Shown piece by piece: positions 43,457-56,319 of a stretch of DNA of 64,000 bases. The DNA is taken from positions 2,557,074 through 2,621,073 of the forward strand of contig NW_006767433.1 in the NCBI RefSeq assembly GCF_000264995.1. Direction: 5' to 3'. The notes beneath the pieces were generated by a model that saw only the letters and a program-made list of their open reading frames with translations, was not told where the DNA came from and searched no databases. A program made the translations under genes and the position numbers. The first letter of the stretch is position 1. The number at the start of each line of letters is the position of its first letter. The stretch comes from Punctularia strigosozonata HHB-11173 SS5. Taxonomy: Eukaryota; Basidiomycota; Agaricomycetes; Corticiales; Punctulariaceae.

Positions 43457-44944
43457 ATGGCATCCACCAGACGCGAGCGGCTTCTAGCTTCGTTAGCCAG
43501 CCGACCGACCTTGGCGGCGACATCTTCCGATTTTGCTCTCAACGTGAGCAACTCGAATGCGAGCACGTCTACAGATGCAACGTCCCCGCTCATGCTTCGT
43601 TTCCGGCGTCCCTCCTTGTTGAGCACAAAGACTGGATACACTGCTGAACCGCTGATTCAAAGCCCCTTGGCTTCTGCATACAACCCACCAACTAGGGAGC
43701 CCAGCCTTCGCTCGGATTATGAAAGTGACAAGGATGCGCCTATGTGCACGGATAGTCCTTCAGGAAGCAGCTCTGAGAATGCCACGCCCCCGCTCGGTCC
43801 TCCCATAGACGTGGACTCCATCGCCGACGGCCCTTCTCGTCTAAAGTCAAAGAGACCTCGCAGCCCATCTACTCCGCCTCGATTATCTGCTGCAGATGGC
43901 TCTGCCCAGCATGCCCGACATCACCTCCGCCGGTTATCGCACCCAGTGAGAAACCATCTTTGACTTATGCCGCGGACAGGTCGTGATCTGACGTTGCAGC
44001 TCAAAGCACCTCGTTTATTGAGTGTACTTCAAGAGTCCCGTCCAGAGGAGAGCGAATATAAGATGGAGGCAGCGTTCCATAGGTTGGCCACCTCTTTATC
44101 CGACGTGCCGTCTCCCGCACGTACGCTCAGACCTCCTTCGGATCGCGGGAGGTACCCGGAAGAAGCCGTGGCGGATGAGCCCCAGCGAGACGATACCCCA
44201 AGCGACGACGGCGTGGACGACAACGACAGCCGTTACCCCGGCGGGGAGCCGATCTCCATTTCAAAGCCGGTCACCCCTGCCCACAGTGTGAATGGCGACG
44301 AGCAATACTTTGGAATATCTGAAAGTCCAAGCGCAGGCAGCGTCATGGACATCGATGTCGTACGTCCAGACTCGGATACGAACGTTGACGTCCCGGACTC
44401 ACCACGATGTTCAGTATGGCTCTCCATCTTTATCAGCCGCACAAGCTACTCAGTGGCGCTATACGCCACCTCCGACTGCCAATGGTCCCGTCCGTTCCAA
44501 TAAACGCAAATGTATGGTGGCTTACACGAGCTACATCCCATATATACTCATTATCTCTCAGTTACCGATGCCGATCGCTTCGAACCGTACCCGACCGCTA
44601 AACGGCGAGCAGTCTCACCTTCGTTATCGTCATTGCGAGATCCGCACTCGGCCTATCACAACCCACGTACTCCGGGATCGTCGCGAGGACCCATTCCGAT
44701 TTCAATCCCAACTGGAAACATCAACTCGGGATTGGCATCCCCGACCATGAGCCAAGCTGCCTTGTCTTTCTCTGTCATTAGTGGTTCAAGACCGGTGAGC
44801 GTTGCTTCCAGCCCAACGGTTCGCAACATGATGTTAGCGAGCCCGGTCCTGAGACCGTCGTCTCGGTACAGCAGACGTGGGGAGGAGGACGAGCGTTCCG
44901 TAGATGGCGCGGGAGAAGGTGTTAGTGGCTTGAACATCGCATAA
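43457..44944 (+). CDS. Ser/Pro-rich disordered protein of unknown role
   Basis: About four exons; start 43457 (MASTRRERLLASLASRPTLA), stop 44942-44944. The whole protein is low in complexity and rich in SP/TP sites, a typical substrate pattern of cyclin-dependent or MAP kinases. The only compact pieces are LKAPRLLSVLQESRPEESEY with KMEAAFHRLATSLSD, and DRFEPYPTAKRRAVSPSLSS. The latter motif (R-F-E-P-Y-P-x-x-K-R-R-A-V-S-P) recurs, as far as I recall, in related mushroom proteins. No enzyme or binding domain was seen. Internal exon borders are approximate. Confidence 0.65.
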
Positions 44945-45217
44945 AGCGTCTTTGCGGTTTGGTTGCGCGTTCCTCGACTTCCAGCGGACCTACACTGCGG
45001 TTTGCACCATTTATGTACTTCTAGCATTGTCAGGTTCATTCACATATTGCGCGGGCCTTGGAACTCCGACCATGGACACGTGATACATACACCACTTGTA
45101 ACTTTACCTTCAAGTTCCTGTCCAGCTCGGCCGTTACGCATTTACCTCGAGGCTCCTGCACGGCTTTCATACTCCCTGCTCCACCACTGCCCATATATCT
45201 GGGGTCCTTCTAACGAC

Positions 45218-46412
45218 ATGGATTCCACTACGAAACTCACGAAGAAGCAGCGGAAAGCCTTCGCGTTCAGAGAGCGAAAGACAAAGAATAAGAAGAAGGA
45301 ATCCGATGACCCAGAGGAGCAAGCCGTTCCTGTCATGGAAGACCAGGATATGGCTGAAGTGGAAACTTTGGCGCCTCAAGAGAGCTTGGAGGGGGAGCCT
45401 AGTCGGTCGGTTTCTGCGAGGTCCAGAGAAGGATCGCAGAAGAATTCCTCGAAGACGGTGGACAAGGGCACGAAAAGGAGTCATGACGCAGAAGCCGTCC
45501 AAACACCGAAGGAGGCAGGGAAGAGCGGAAAGAAACGCAAGCACGATGAACGTGGGGTGGTGGAAGAGACTAGTGCAGTCGTCCCCAATCAAGATCCTGC
45601 CGAAGCACCAAGAAGTGCGAAGAAACGAAGGAGGGAGCAGGAAACTACTTCGTCTGCTGATGGGGTAGAGGAGGCTTCAAACCCTTCAAAGCCGCGGAAA
45701 CAAAAGTATATCCTATTTGTCGGTACGCCCATCATCGACTCTACTCGCCTCGTTGCGCTCATGGGAAGAGGCAGGTAATCTCAAGTACACAACCACCAAG
45801 GAGGCAATTGCAGCGCATTTCTCTTGCTGTGGTACGTATATCTCCGTCGCTTCGATGATTATGTCGTTGACTCTTGTAAAGAACCGCAGCCTCGTATACG
45901 ATTACAAACACCCAAAACAGACAAACCTAATATTAGACAGAAGACGAAGGGCTTCGCATTCCTAGAGTTCGACGAGAAGAAACCGCTCCAGCAGGCGTTG
46001 AAAATGCATCTTTCTGTGCTCGACGGCCGAAAAATCAACGTTGAACTGACGGTCGGAGGAGGGGGCAAAAGCGAGGCGCGCATAACGAAGCTACGAGAGC
46101 GCAACAAAGAGCTACATGCCCAGCGAGTGGGTCCGAGTCATCGCATGTCCCATCGTAGATCCTAATGCACTCCAATAGCAAAAGCGCATTGAGAAGCGGA
46201 ATTCGGAAAGCAAGGAGGGCGAAGAGCATACTCGTCTAGAGGCCCCTCAACGTCATTCCAAAACATCTGGCGTTGAACACACGCCCGCAACCAAACGAAC
46301 TTGGTCCGTACTGGAGGTTGATGACGGCTTGACACACCGCGGCGGGAAAAAGCATGCAAGACGACCTCAGAAAAACTTAGGAACTGGGGTGAACTCGATA
46401 CCAGTGGGATGA
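45218..46412 (+). CDS. NOP6: Nucleolar RNA-binding protein NOP6-like
   Basis: Four exons; start 45218 (MDSTTKLTKKQRKAFAFRER), stop 46410-46412. A long Lys/Glu-rich, nucleolar-style head ends at PRKQKYILFVG, which opens an RRM domain. NLKYTTTKEAIAAHFS follows, then QKTKGFAFLEFDEKKPLQQA (RNP1 is KGFAFLEF) and LDGRKINVELTVGGGGKSEA. The basic helix RITKLRERNKELHAQR comes after. The arrangement matches yeast Nop6, a 90S pre-ribosome factor binding the 5' ETS. RNP2 is ILFVGNL. The short exon at about 45773-45833 is needed to join the RRM halves. Confidence 0.88.
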
Positions 46413-46494
46413 CCAGACTATTAGGATCCATACTATGCATACTCGTGCGATAATAAACAAAGAGAACGATGGTCCATGGTGAACTCAAGATACG

Positions 46495-47834
46495 AGAATA
46501 AATATGAGGAACTGGGATTATCAACGCCTTGTTAAGATGACCTGAACGGATTGACTCACAAAAACGATCAGTACGCCGAAAATCTTGAGCATCAGCCAGC
46601 GATTGCTTGATATACTGGCGTAGTATTTGAGAAGTTCTCGCTGTGCACCGCCAATATTCGCCGCAATATCTTGCGTATCGGCATCGATTCGCTGCACAGT
46701 TTCTCGCTGTTCCGCCACCATTTGTGCAAGCTGGGTGAATATTTGGCCGAGCTCGGCAATTGTGGACTCTATAGATTCTATAGCAGTGGATCGTGTTTGT
46801 ATGTAGCTTTCCTGAAGCGGAAGGGATGAGTGGCGCGGGCAAGGCGAAAACCGAAACATGCTCACTTGCTGTTCCACAAGCTGCATCTGCATGAAAGCGC
46901 TTCCGCCAGCACCTTCCGTCGCTGTACCCTCTTCCGCCGTGACGAGGTCCATGGCAAGAATATCGCCATTTTGGGGAGCGCGGCCTTTTCCTTTGGTACT
47001 CAGGGCAGTTGTTCCACTGCTACCGTCTCCCATGGGATCCGGCGTGCTGGGGCGAGGTCGATTTCCGAACAGCAACGAGTCTGCAAGCTACGTTACAACA
47101 AATTACCGATAAACTTGTGAGTTGAACACTCACTGGTCGGCGCCTGCGTAGCAGCCGTGCTGGTGGAATGCATGAATTGCTGTGTTCGATCCTGCGATTC
47201 TTTCATGTTCTAGAGGACAATTAGTCTGCTCGCCTGTGATGAGAAAGAGTGATATTGCGCGTACTTGTGTACGCAATTCCAGCACGTCTTTGAATGCCAT
47301 ACTCGTGTTTGCCAACTTGCTCTGCAGGAGCATGACGACATTATGGTGATGCTCGTCTATATGTTTGCTCTCGGCCGACTTGGAGCCTTGAGCATTGCGT
47401 TGCTTGATGACTGCCTGTAGTGTTGCTATCTGCTTGTTGAGGTTGGCAATGTCTTGTTTGATGATGTAGGTGAGTTCCTGCGAGCGCCCCGTTAGCAAGA
47501 GCCTGCAGTATGAATGCAAGGATCAGTACATACACTGATTTCCACAGGCCGATCATCAAACAAAGTCTTTCGTTTCGCCACTTGTCCCGTTCAGTATCGC
47601 CGTCACCAAATGGTTCCAATGATACTCACGTTGAGCCAGCTTCCCGAGTTTGATATTGGTGCTGTTGATGTCCTTGCCAATGGCCTGTGCCATCTGCGCT
47701 AATTCACTCTTGCCCGTCCCTCTACCATTCTGAAGCAGCCTTTGACGTGCCTCTGCACGTAAGGGTATAGAAGACCTGCTTCGTATGGAATCCATGCAGG
47801 CGAAGAATTCCTTGGTCCGGTCCTGCACAGGCAT
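46495..47834 (-). CDS. SED5: Golgi Qa-SNARE SED5 (syntaxin 5)
   Basis: About six exons; start 47834 (MPVQDRTKEFFACMDSIRSR, the Sly1-binding N-peptide pattern), stop 46497-46495. The Habc helices include ISELTYIIKQDIANLNKQIA and HHHNVVMLLQSKLANTSMAF with KDVLELRTQ. The SNARE motif runs RSTAIESIESTIAELGQIFT and QLAQMVAEQRETVQRIDADT, with the zero-layer Gln in VAEQ. A C-terminal membrane anchor (LMLKIFGVLIVFFLIFILVS) appears only after splicing an intron of about 40 nt (TTT|GTGAGT..CCCAG|TTC); the unspliced frame ends in polar residues. SED5 mediates ER-to-Golgi and intra-Golgi fusion. Confidence 0.92.
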
Positions 47835-48211
47835 CTTGGCAACTCGCGGAGCGCTTCCTGGGTATGTGTGACCAAGTGTGCGGAGATTCGCTTTCCCCAC
47901 GAGTATGTGCTTTGGAAATCGCAGCTACACCAGTACAGAGCAATGTCAGTCGCAGCTTTCGCCGCCGACAGACGTGGAGGGCGGAACGCAGCACGTGATA
48001 CTTTGACACGACAGGCGCCGCGGTACGGGTGCTCAAGTTACAGGTGACGTACATTGTCTGCACCTTTCGCTACCGCATGCTTGGTCGTAAATCGTGTATT
48101 TCAGCCTCCAAACGAGCCCTACACATCAGGCCCTCCGCTGTCCCCCCGTCGATCTTCTTTGCACGCTATCATCACTGTAATCCCCCTCGCAGCGACTTTC
48201 CTGGTCTAAAA

Positions 48212-49686
48212 ATGGCTATGCCTCCTGCGAAAGGTCTTCAGCACGAGAAGAACAAAGTCCTCGTCATGGGTGCCGGGAATTTCGGCTCATGTCTAGCGGA
48301 CCATCTCGCCGACTCTGAGCATGATGTCTTGCTTTGGTCCAGAGATGGCGCTCAAGTGGAATACTTCAACCAGCACCATAGGAATTCACAATACCTTCAG
48401 GACCATCAGTTCTCCATCCGCATCAATGCCATTGGGCCTGAACTTCCCGAAGCATCCGTTATATCGGGAGTGGACGTGATGCTCTTTGCGATTCCGACGG
48501 AGGGTGTAAGGTGAGCTTGTTTGTTCGTTATAACCGGAATGCGGCATAAGGACAAATTAGAGAAACGTTGAAGAACCTTCGGCCGCGGATCAACCCAGAA
48601 AAGTTGCCTCTGTTTATATTCGTCAACAAGGGTATCGAGACCAAAACGCGTGCCTTGACCCTAGAGATCATTGCGGATACTCTGGGGAGCGACGTCGCAT
48701 CCGTTGCCACATTTATCGTGAGTTTTCATAGGATAATCTTAAGCATATATCTTTCATCATTTTACAGTCTGGACCCTCATTTGCGAAGGAAAGTGAGACC
48801 CTGTTCCTCTATGGCACATAGAGTGAAACTGAACTTTCTTGATTAGTCGTCAAGCGCCAACCAACATCTGTTACCGTGGCGTCGCTCTCCATGACGCACG
48901 CTGAGAAAGCGTCCCAGGTGTTCCATCAACCGTGGTTCCGCTGGTAGGGAGCGCAATTCGCAGCTTCATACCTCGACTTCATTAAGTTCATCAGTTACAT
49001 CGGCGAGGATCCGATAGGCATCGAACTTGCAGGCGCTCTGAAGAACGTTTATGCCATTGCCACCGGAACTGCGGACGGCCTGGGTTTTGAGAACAATACC
49101 CGAGCAAGTCAGTATACACTTGAGAAAGCAGATCTGTAACCCGTGCTGATAGTGTTCCAGTGCTTATAACGAGGGGACTATCCGAGATGACTCGGATTGG
49201 GGCGGCATATGGGGCGTCCCCGCTGACCTTCTTATCTCTGGGTGCGACTGATGATCCGAGGAATAAGGCGCTGAGCTAATGACATTGCGGACCCAGCGGG
49301 GGTAGGCGATCTGTTTTTGACCTGTAGTTCTTCTGCAAGCCGGAATTACACGGTTGGATACCGCCTGGGCAAGGGCGAGAAGTTGGAGGACATTATCAGG
49401 ACACTTGGGAGTGTCGCCGAAGGCGTTACGACCACGAAGGGGCTCCACGAGATCGTGCAAGAGTTGGGGGTCAATGCACCCATTGCGACTGCTGTCAGTA
49501 ATCATGATTTCTAACCGCGTGCCGCCGGGATGTTCATGATGGATCTAGGTTTATGAATGCCTATACGAAGGTAAACCCGATCCCGCAATCTTGTTCCAGG
49601 ATGCTGAGCAGCACTTGCCCATGCCCTCAGGGAAAGACGTGCAAGACACAGCGCGCTCGCTGATGTCTCTACCTTTCATGAGGTAG
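48212..49686 (+). CDS. GPD1: NAD-dependent glycerol-3-phosphate dehydrogenase
   Basis: About seven exons; stop 49684-49686. The nucleotide-binding [15 protein letters not shown] is near the start. After it come [50 protein letters not shown], the catalytic-lysine segment [61 protein letters not shown] and [12 protein letters not shown]. The enzyme reduces DHAP to glycerol 3-phosphate for glycerol and lipid synthesis. The start is uncertain. The ATG at 48212 fits the cytosolic form, while an in-frame ATG at 48077 adds 45 residues (MLGRKSCISASKRALHIRPS...) that look like a mitochondrial presequence. Both could be used. The intron after SLG (about 49239-49296) is needed to keep the frame. Confidence 0.92.
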
Positions 49687-50329
49687 GGCTGACGATGCTG
49701 CCAACATTCGTTGACGATGGCTGAACAGCGTTGCAGAGAACTGGATTTGCCGCAGAAGGCTGAAGGCCCAGCCCTGAATTTAATGAAGAAGCTTGGGCGT
49801 GGGTAAAGCTGATGAGCATGTTCCGCCGTGTTTCGGGGTCTGTTCATTACGAGAAGATGGCGCAATGACATACGGCACAATGGGAGGATGACTGTTACTG
49901 CCTTGAGTCATCGTCCCGGCCATCCGCCCGAGTGCACCCGAGTTTCTCAAAGGACCTCCAATCCGTGCTAAGCGCGCGGGAGACTCGTCTTGAGTATCGT
50001 GTGGATGTTAGCACTGGCTCATGCCTGTGGCGGCGAGAATAGATGCATCAGATGCGCTGGGCCGTTGACCAAGCGGGAAACTCTAAAAGGCCCGGCGGCA
50101 GGGGAGCGATCCATTAGACCTGCCTAAACGGGAGCGATGCCGCCCAGGGCCGGGAATTACGTTAGATCGATGCGAGCACGTGCCCCATTTTTTTTGCTGG
50201 CGGCACAGCGAGTCCGGTCGTCCAAGCGCAGGCTTGCAATTTCTCTCGTCCGACGTACCTAACGCGTCTCTCCGTCCGCGGCACTCATATTCGTCTTTTT
50301 CTCCGCTCGTTCCATCGTCCACCGCCCAA
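49687..50329. other. Intergenic, nothing recognised
   Basis: About 640 bp between GPD and the ankyrin-CCCH gene. A 109-codon minus-strand frame (49551-49880) runs into GPD and has no family features. The T-rich and pyrimidine-rich stretch before 50330 suits the promoter of the next gene. Confidence 0.4.
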
Positions 50330-52470
50330 ATGGTGTCCGCTCTGTGGCAGGCAAGCGCCGAGGGCAACCTGGAGCTCGTCTCTGACCTCCTCAAGGATGC
50401 ATCCAGCGCGGATATCGAGATCAAAGGTATGTGCGCACATCCCCATCGGCATCGTGCTCTTCACTCGTGTCCGTCACGTATTCACCCTCTCCGTCTCTTT
50501 CCCATCGCCCCTCGTCAGATCACGATGGTGTTACGCCCCTCATCGAGGCAGTCAAAAACGGCCACGTCGAGGTGGTCCGCGCGCTCTTGGACAGAGGTCA
50601 GACGAACACGGCTCCTTCCGGAACATGCGTAACATTCCGACTCTTTGCTCGCAGGTGCCGACCCCAATAACGCCTCGAACCACGGCCCTCCTGAGCAATA
50701 CACTCAAGACCCCGCCATTCTGGAGCTCATACGTGCTGCACAGAGTAGGCTCGACCAAAATGGCGCCCACGCCCAGGGTTACGGCGAACCCCTAATGGAA
50801 CCGCCCAAAGACTACTACGCCCCTCCCCCGGGCGCGTACTACTACCCTGGATATGCTGGGGGCCCCCCGCCGCCTCTGCCCGAAGGAACTATGCCATACT
50901 ACCCGCCTCCTCCCAATGAACCACAGTATGGCAACGTGCCTCCGCCAAACGTCGCCCGCATGATACCATGCAGATTCTATCCCGCATGTCGCTACGGGTC
51001 CTCCTGCCTATTCGCCCATCCACAGGGACCTTATTATGGTCCCCCAGCGGGCCAATACCCTGTTCCGTATGACCCCATGGCCCCTCCACCATTCCCTCAG
51101 AGCTATTATCCCATCTCGCCGCCCTTCCAGTCTCCGAACGGCGTTCCACCTCAGATCGACGGTAACGGCCAGCACCCGACGCCCCCGCCGCCTCACGCGA
51201 GGTCTGGATCGGACATTGTCTCTCCGATTCAGACCCATTTCCCACCCATGCCTCCTCCTGGCCCATACAGTGCCGTTTCTCCTGTTGCCGCACCGTTCGC
51301 GGCGCCCATGCCGGTTCCGATGGGCGTGCCTCTCCCACATTCTCCTTCCGCTGGTCCCGTCCCAAATTCACAGTACCCCCACCCCCCTGGAGCCACCCCT
51401 TTCCCTGTCCAGACCTCTATTGGACATCCCCATGATGGTGCTCGTATAGAGGCCAACGGCATTCACTCGCCACCGCCGCATCAGCCTCAACTTGACGGAT
51501 ACGCTCCGACTCCTCATGGCCGTGACACTGTGTCACAGCATCGCCGAGGGAGCATGCGAAGACCGTCTTTGGTAGGCCGCAAACCACCTTGCGTGTTCTT
51601 CCCCTCCGGGCGATGCAGGAACGGGTAGGCCCTCTGTTCCTCTCAGATGATCGCCTCAATGATAACCGCTGTAGCGATGATTGCCGGTTCCCGCATGTCA
51701 TATCGGATGGCAACAACGCGCATGGCGCTCCGGCATACGGCCACCGAGGAGGTCACCGGCCACGATACTCTTCGCATGTCAATGGGCTTGCTACCATCGA
51801 CCAGAAAATGGCCAACATGTCGTTAGGAGATGTACGTGTGCTCTTTCGTTATAACACCACCTTGTTCCCTGATATCTGCATAGCACAACGGTCACGGACC
51901 TGCGGCTACGGACGGGATAAACCGCTCGATTTCCGCAGACAACGGCGCACGCGGCCGACAACAACCCAACTTTCGGCATCCCGGCCCTGCGGCGGGACCT
52001 AATCGTACGGACAAGCGCCCCTATGCGAAGCAGAGGGTGCCAGGTGCGGATGAATTCCCCACATTAGCGGGCACCGCACCCTCGCCCTCCCGTAGCCCCG
52101 GCATGCATGCACTGCCGGAGAGAACCGCCGCTCAGGTTTTGCAGGCTCCTGCGCCTGTTCGCAAAGATAGCTTCCGGGATGCCGCATCGAATGGTTCTGT
52201 AAACGGCTCCTCCGACACATCGTCAGTCAAGGTATGACGCTCATCACCCTGTTGAGATCTCCTTCTATAATGCTGATATTTTCGGTATAGGAGATTAAGT
52301 CCGCGGCACCCGAACCGCCTAGTTCTTCCACCCCATCCGTCCACTCTCCGGAGGCCCCTCCTGCTCAGAAACTTCCCGTCTCATTTGCTGCCGTAGCGAA
52401 CGGCACCGCCCCTCAGAGTGCCGCCCCCCAACTTCCTGATGCTGCGAAGGAGGTCTCGGTGACCGCCTGA
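50330..52470 (+). CDS. Ankyrin-repeat and CCCH zinc-finger protein
   Basis: About six exons; start 50330 (MVSALWQASAEGNLELVSDL), stop 52468-52470. Residues 1-65 form two ankyrin repeats (LWQASAEGNLELVSDLLKDA and DGVTPLIEAVKNGHVEVVRA). A Pro/Tyr-rich region then carries a CCCH finger CRFYPACRYGSSCLFAH (C-x5-C-x5-C-x3-H). A second finger, CVFFPSGRCRNG|DDCRFPH (C-x7-C-x5-C-x3-H), is split by an intron. The C-terminal third is Ser/Pro/Ala-rich. The pair of spaced CCCH fingers with an ankyrin N-terminus occurs in fungal RNA-binding proteins; a role in mRNA regulation is inferred. Exon 3 (50655-51627) is the longest. Confidence 0.85.
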
Positions 52471-52826
52471 GACATCTGCACTCCTTGCGTTCCTTTTTTC
52501 TCTGGCACCTCCTTGTCTTGGTCTATCAGCTGTATTTCTGTGGTCTGTCCTCTGGCCGATTCGCATTGCTACCACAATCACTGCCCCTCTTGCACTACCT
52601 AACATCTGACACCCCACGTTACACTGTATCACGCTATCCGGGACTACGTCCGTATACATGCCCCGCACTATCACTATCACTATCACTCCGCTGTGCTTTC
52701 TATTTAGAAGCTCGCCCTTGTTTCCCACTGCTCTATTGGCTGCTGTTGGGCCCCATTCGCCCGCAATACCGATATTTACACACGTCGTAATCATTAGTCA
52801 CCACTTAACATGCCTCTACGGGACGC

Positions 52827-55682
52827 TTACGGCTTCCATGTGTGAATGTTTTCTATGTGGACTCCGACCTCTGGCACGATCTCTCCTATCCGATACACGG
52901 CGGCATCGTCACTTTTACGCAGGGCAGCCAGCGCGCTGTCAACTTGGTCTGCTCCAACTATAACGATCATGCCGATGCCGTTGTTGAAGGTGCGGGCCAT
53001 CTCTGCGGGAGCGACTCCACCGTGCTTCGCAAGGAAGCGGAACGCGGCAGGATATTCCCATGCGGAGGCATCGAGACGGCATCCAAGGTGTTTGGGCAGC
53101 ACGCGGGGGATGTTTTCGGTAAAACCTCCGCCGGTGATATGGGACATGCCCTTGATGAGGCCCGCGTGGACGGCGGGAAGTAACTGCTTCACGTATATGC
53201 GGGTGGGCTCGAGGAGGGCGCGTCCGAGGGTGAGTTCAGGGTTCCACGGACAAGGATCGGCATAGCCGAGTCCGGTTCGGTCGATGATCTTGCGGATGAG
53301 GGAAAAGCCATTCGAGTGGAGACCTGAGGACGCGATGCCAAGCACGACGTCGCCGACGTCGATGTCGGGACGCGGAAGAATTTGCGATCGCTCAACGGCT
53401 CCTACAGCGAAGCCGGCGAGATCGTAGTCACCTGTAGGCGTGTTGATCAGAGCTGCGTCCGCGACGACTCGGGGCAAGGAAGTACGTACCGACTTGGTAC
53501 ATTCCGGGCATCTCAGCGGTCTCGCCACCAATGAGCGCGCATCCTGAGATCTGGCAACCCTTGGCGATGCCCTTGACCACTTCAGTTGCTACTTGCACGT
53601 CAAGCTTGCTGCACCCGAAATAGTCGAGAAAGTACAGCGGCTCAGCTCCCTGCACTATCAGATCGTTGACGGACATGGCCACGAGGTCGATCCCTGCAGC
53701 ATAGCAGGTCGTTTAACACCGGTTATGACCGGAGCGTGGCAGGAAACAGTCGCTTACCGACGGTGTCGTGTATGCCGCTCGAGATGGCGACGTGCAACTT
53801 TGTGCCGACGCCGTCCGTGCCGCTAACCAGCACCGGGTCCTTGTACCCGGTCGCCTTGAGGTCGAACACGCCACCGAAACCGCCGATTTCGGCGTCGGCT
53901 CCGGAACGACGCGTAGCGCGCACAAAAGGCTTGATCTGTTCGACGAGGGAGTTGCCGGCGTCCACCGAGACACCCGCTTCCGCGTACGTCAAGCCTTTCT
54001 GCGAGGCGCTTGATGCCGACAAAGCCCTGTTGTGCCGTCATATGGGATTGGGACAAGACAGCCGAGCACGACGCACGTACCGATGAGCGATGTCACGACG
54101 GTAGGTCTTGCCTTCGAAAACGACTTTGTCTACAGTCGCGTATGCGGAGTCCAGGGCATCCTGGAGGGTATCGGCGTACGCAGAGACAGCGATCACCCGG
54201 CCGCCCGAGGTAACTAGTCGACCGCTAGAGGATGTCGTTCCGGCATGGAAAACGACAACATCTAGAAACGGGTCAATTGACCGCTATCGCGATCCTCTTC
54301 GGCAGCTTACTTTTTGGAGTATCCGGGATGGTGATCTCCTTTCCCTTCGCGTAGCTGCCAGGATAGCCTGCCGATGCCAAGACGACGGAGACCGCGAACC
54401 CGGGTCGAATGTCGATCCTAACGGAGTCGAGGCAACGACCCGCTGACGCCTGGGACACGAGGAATTGAGAGGACGGAGAGCAGAGTGGTAAAGGGACACA
54501 CCAGAAGGATGGCAGCGAGATCTGTCTCTTCACCCAGCAAGAGCATCAACGCTTCTGTTTCCGGATCTCCGAAGCGCACGTTGTACTCGAGGACCTTCGG
54601 CCCGTTCGGAGTAAGCATGAACCCGGTAAAGAGAAGCCCGACGAACGGGTTTCCTGGTAGATGGGCGGCTGAGTATACACCACGTCTGCACAGGCATTGT
54701 AATGTTGCAAACCTTCTTTACGCATACCGTCGATGGTAGGTCGCAAGCAGTCCTTCATGATCTGGTTCATGATCTCCGGAGTGGCGACAGGGGCCGGTGC
54801 GTAGGCGCCCATGCCGCCGGTATTCGGACCAATATCGCCCTCGCCGATGCGCTTATGATCTTGCGCCGCGGGAAGGGGGACGACGGTGTAGCCGTCCGAA
54901 AACGCGAGGACAGATATCTCCGGACCGGTCAGCAACTCTTCGACGACGACCTCATCGCCTGCAAAACGACGTATAATGTATTCAACATCTACCACCCGGA
55001 GGGTATACAAGAGAGGTCGCGGACCTGCAGATCCGAACACACTGTCCACCATGATCTCCCGCAGGCCGGCAATGGCCTCCTCGGTCGTCTCCGGGAGGAG
55101 CACGCCTTTGCCCGCCGCGAGGCCACTCGCTTTGAGGACGACGCGGTGTCCGCACGACTGCACATATCCGACTGCCTCGTCCAATTCGTGCGACTTGAAG
55201 ACCTTGTACGCGGCGGTCGGAATGCGATGCCGGGCCATGAAGTCCTTCGCGAACGCCTTGGATCCTTCCATCCGAGCCGCAAGGGCTGATGGGCCGAAGA
55301 CGGGGATCCCGACTGTGGGACTTTGTTGGGACTGGTTCTTAAGAAGGTGGCACACGCGTCGCACCTTTGCGGAAATGGGTTTCTACGCCATCCACCAACG
55401 GCTGCTCGGGACCGGGCACGACGAGACCGATCTGGGGCACACCCTGAGGCGATATGCGAGACGAGGCACGCGAATCGCACGTACGTTCTTCTCCACGGCG
55501 AACCGGACCAACCCCGCAAAGTCCTTGTCGGATATGGCGACGTTGGTGGTCTTGGACAAGGCGGCCGTCCCGCCATTGCCTGGGGATACGAAGATGTGGT
55601 CTACCAGCGGCGATCGCGAGAGTTTCCAGCAGAGAGCATGTTCGCGGCCGCCCGCGCCGATGACCAGGACGTTGAGGGCCAT
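52827..55682 (-). CDS. ADE5,7: Bifunctional GAR synthetase / AIR synthetase (ADE5,7)
   Basis: About nine exons; start 55682 ([20 protein letters not shown]), stop 52829-52827. The N-terminal half is phosphoribosylamine-glycine ligase: [45 protein letters not shown] (ATP-grasp), [25 protein letters not shown] and [14 protein letters not shown]. The C-terminal half is the AIR cyclo-ligase: [92 protein letters not shown] and [16 protein letters not shown]. Together they carry out steps 2 and 5 of de novo purine synthesis in the cytosol. Bifunctional order and length are as in yeast. Introns near 54250-54600 and 55320-55500 were placed only roughly. Confidence 0.94.
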
Positions 55683-56319
55683 TGCGATTAGGAGCAAGCC
55701 AGGGCTGCTCCGATGTTTTTCGAAAATTAGGATCTCCAGGAGTCATGTGACTGTCATTGAGTCCGTCCGGCGTCGCGAACCGGAACCAACGGGACAACGA
55801 GGCGTCGTGGAGTAGATACCGATCGAAGACGGTTTAGCCAGGCCCGGTGACTGTGGCTTGCGACTGGTTCACCCTCCGCGCGTTGGGGCAAGGGGAGTTG
55901 TCGCGGAGGGTTTAGACTGCGGTGGTCGAGGACCGTTGACTCTGAGGTACTAGGCAGCTTGGCGCGTTCGGGCGCAGTAGCGTAGCACATCCAAGCCATG
56001 AACACAGCGAGACACGGTGAAAGCGAAGGGCCGGGTGAGCAGAGCGTGTCTGCGTCGGAGCCACTGGGGACGGGCTCGGGACACATGGGAGCGGCAAGGC
56101 GGTGTCGACGTTAAGGACGAGCTCAGCCAGGCGGAGCCACGTGCGCTCGCGGTCCTCTGCTCGTCTCCGCGCCTTTGCAACGCATCCTGCTTCCTTCATT
56201 CGCCCTGCGCGCGCCCCTTCACGCCAGCTACGCCCCCTGGTCCGCCTGCAGGTCCCTCGTTCCCGCACCGTCGCGCCAGAGTCCCCCAAGCCAATGCGCG
56301 CGAAGAGCGGCCACCACTG
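55683..56319. other. Divergent promoter region
   Basis: About 640 bp between the start of ADE5,7 (minus) and the disordered protein gene (plus). The plus-strand frame of the latter stays open back to 56017, but the added 101 residues are Arg/Pro-rich without conservation signs, so I treat them as leader. No known operator was recognised. Confidence 0.4.
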
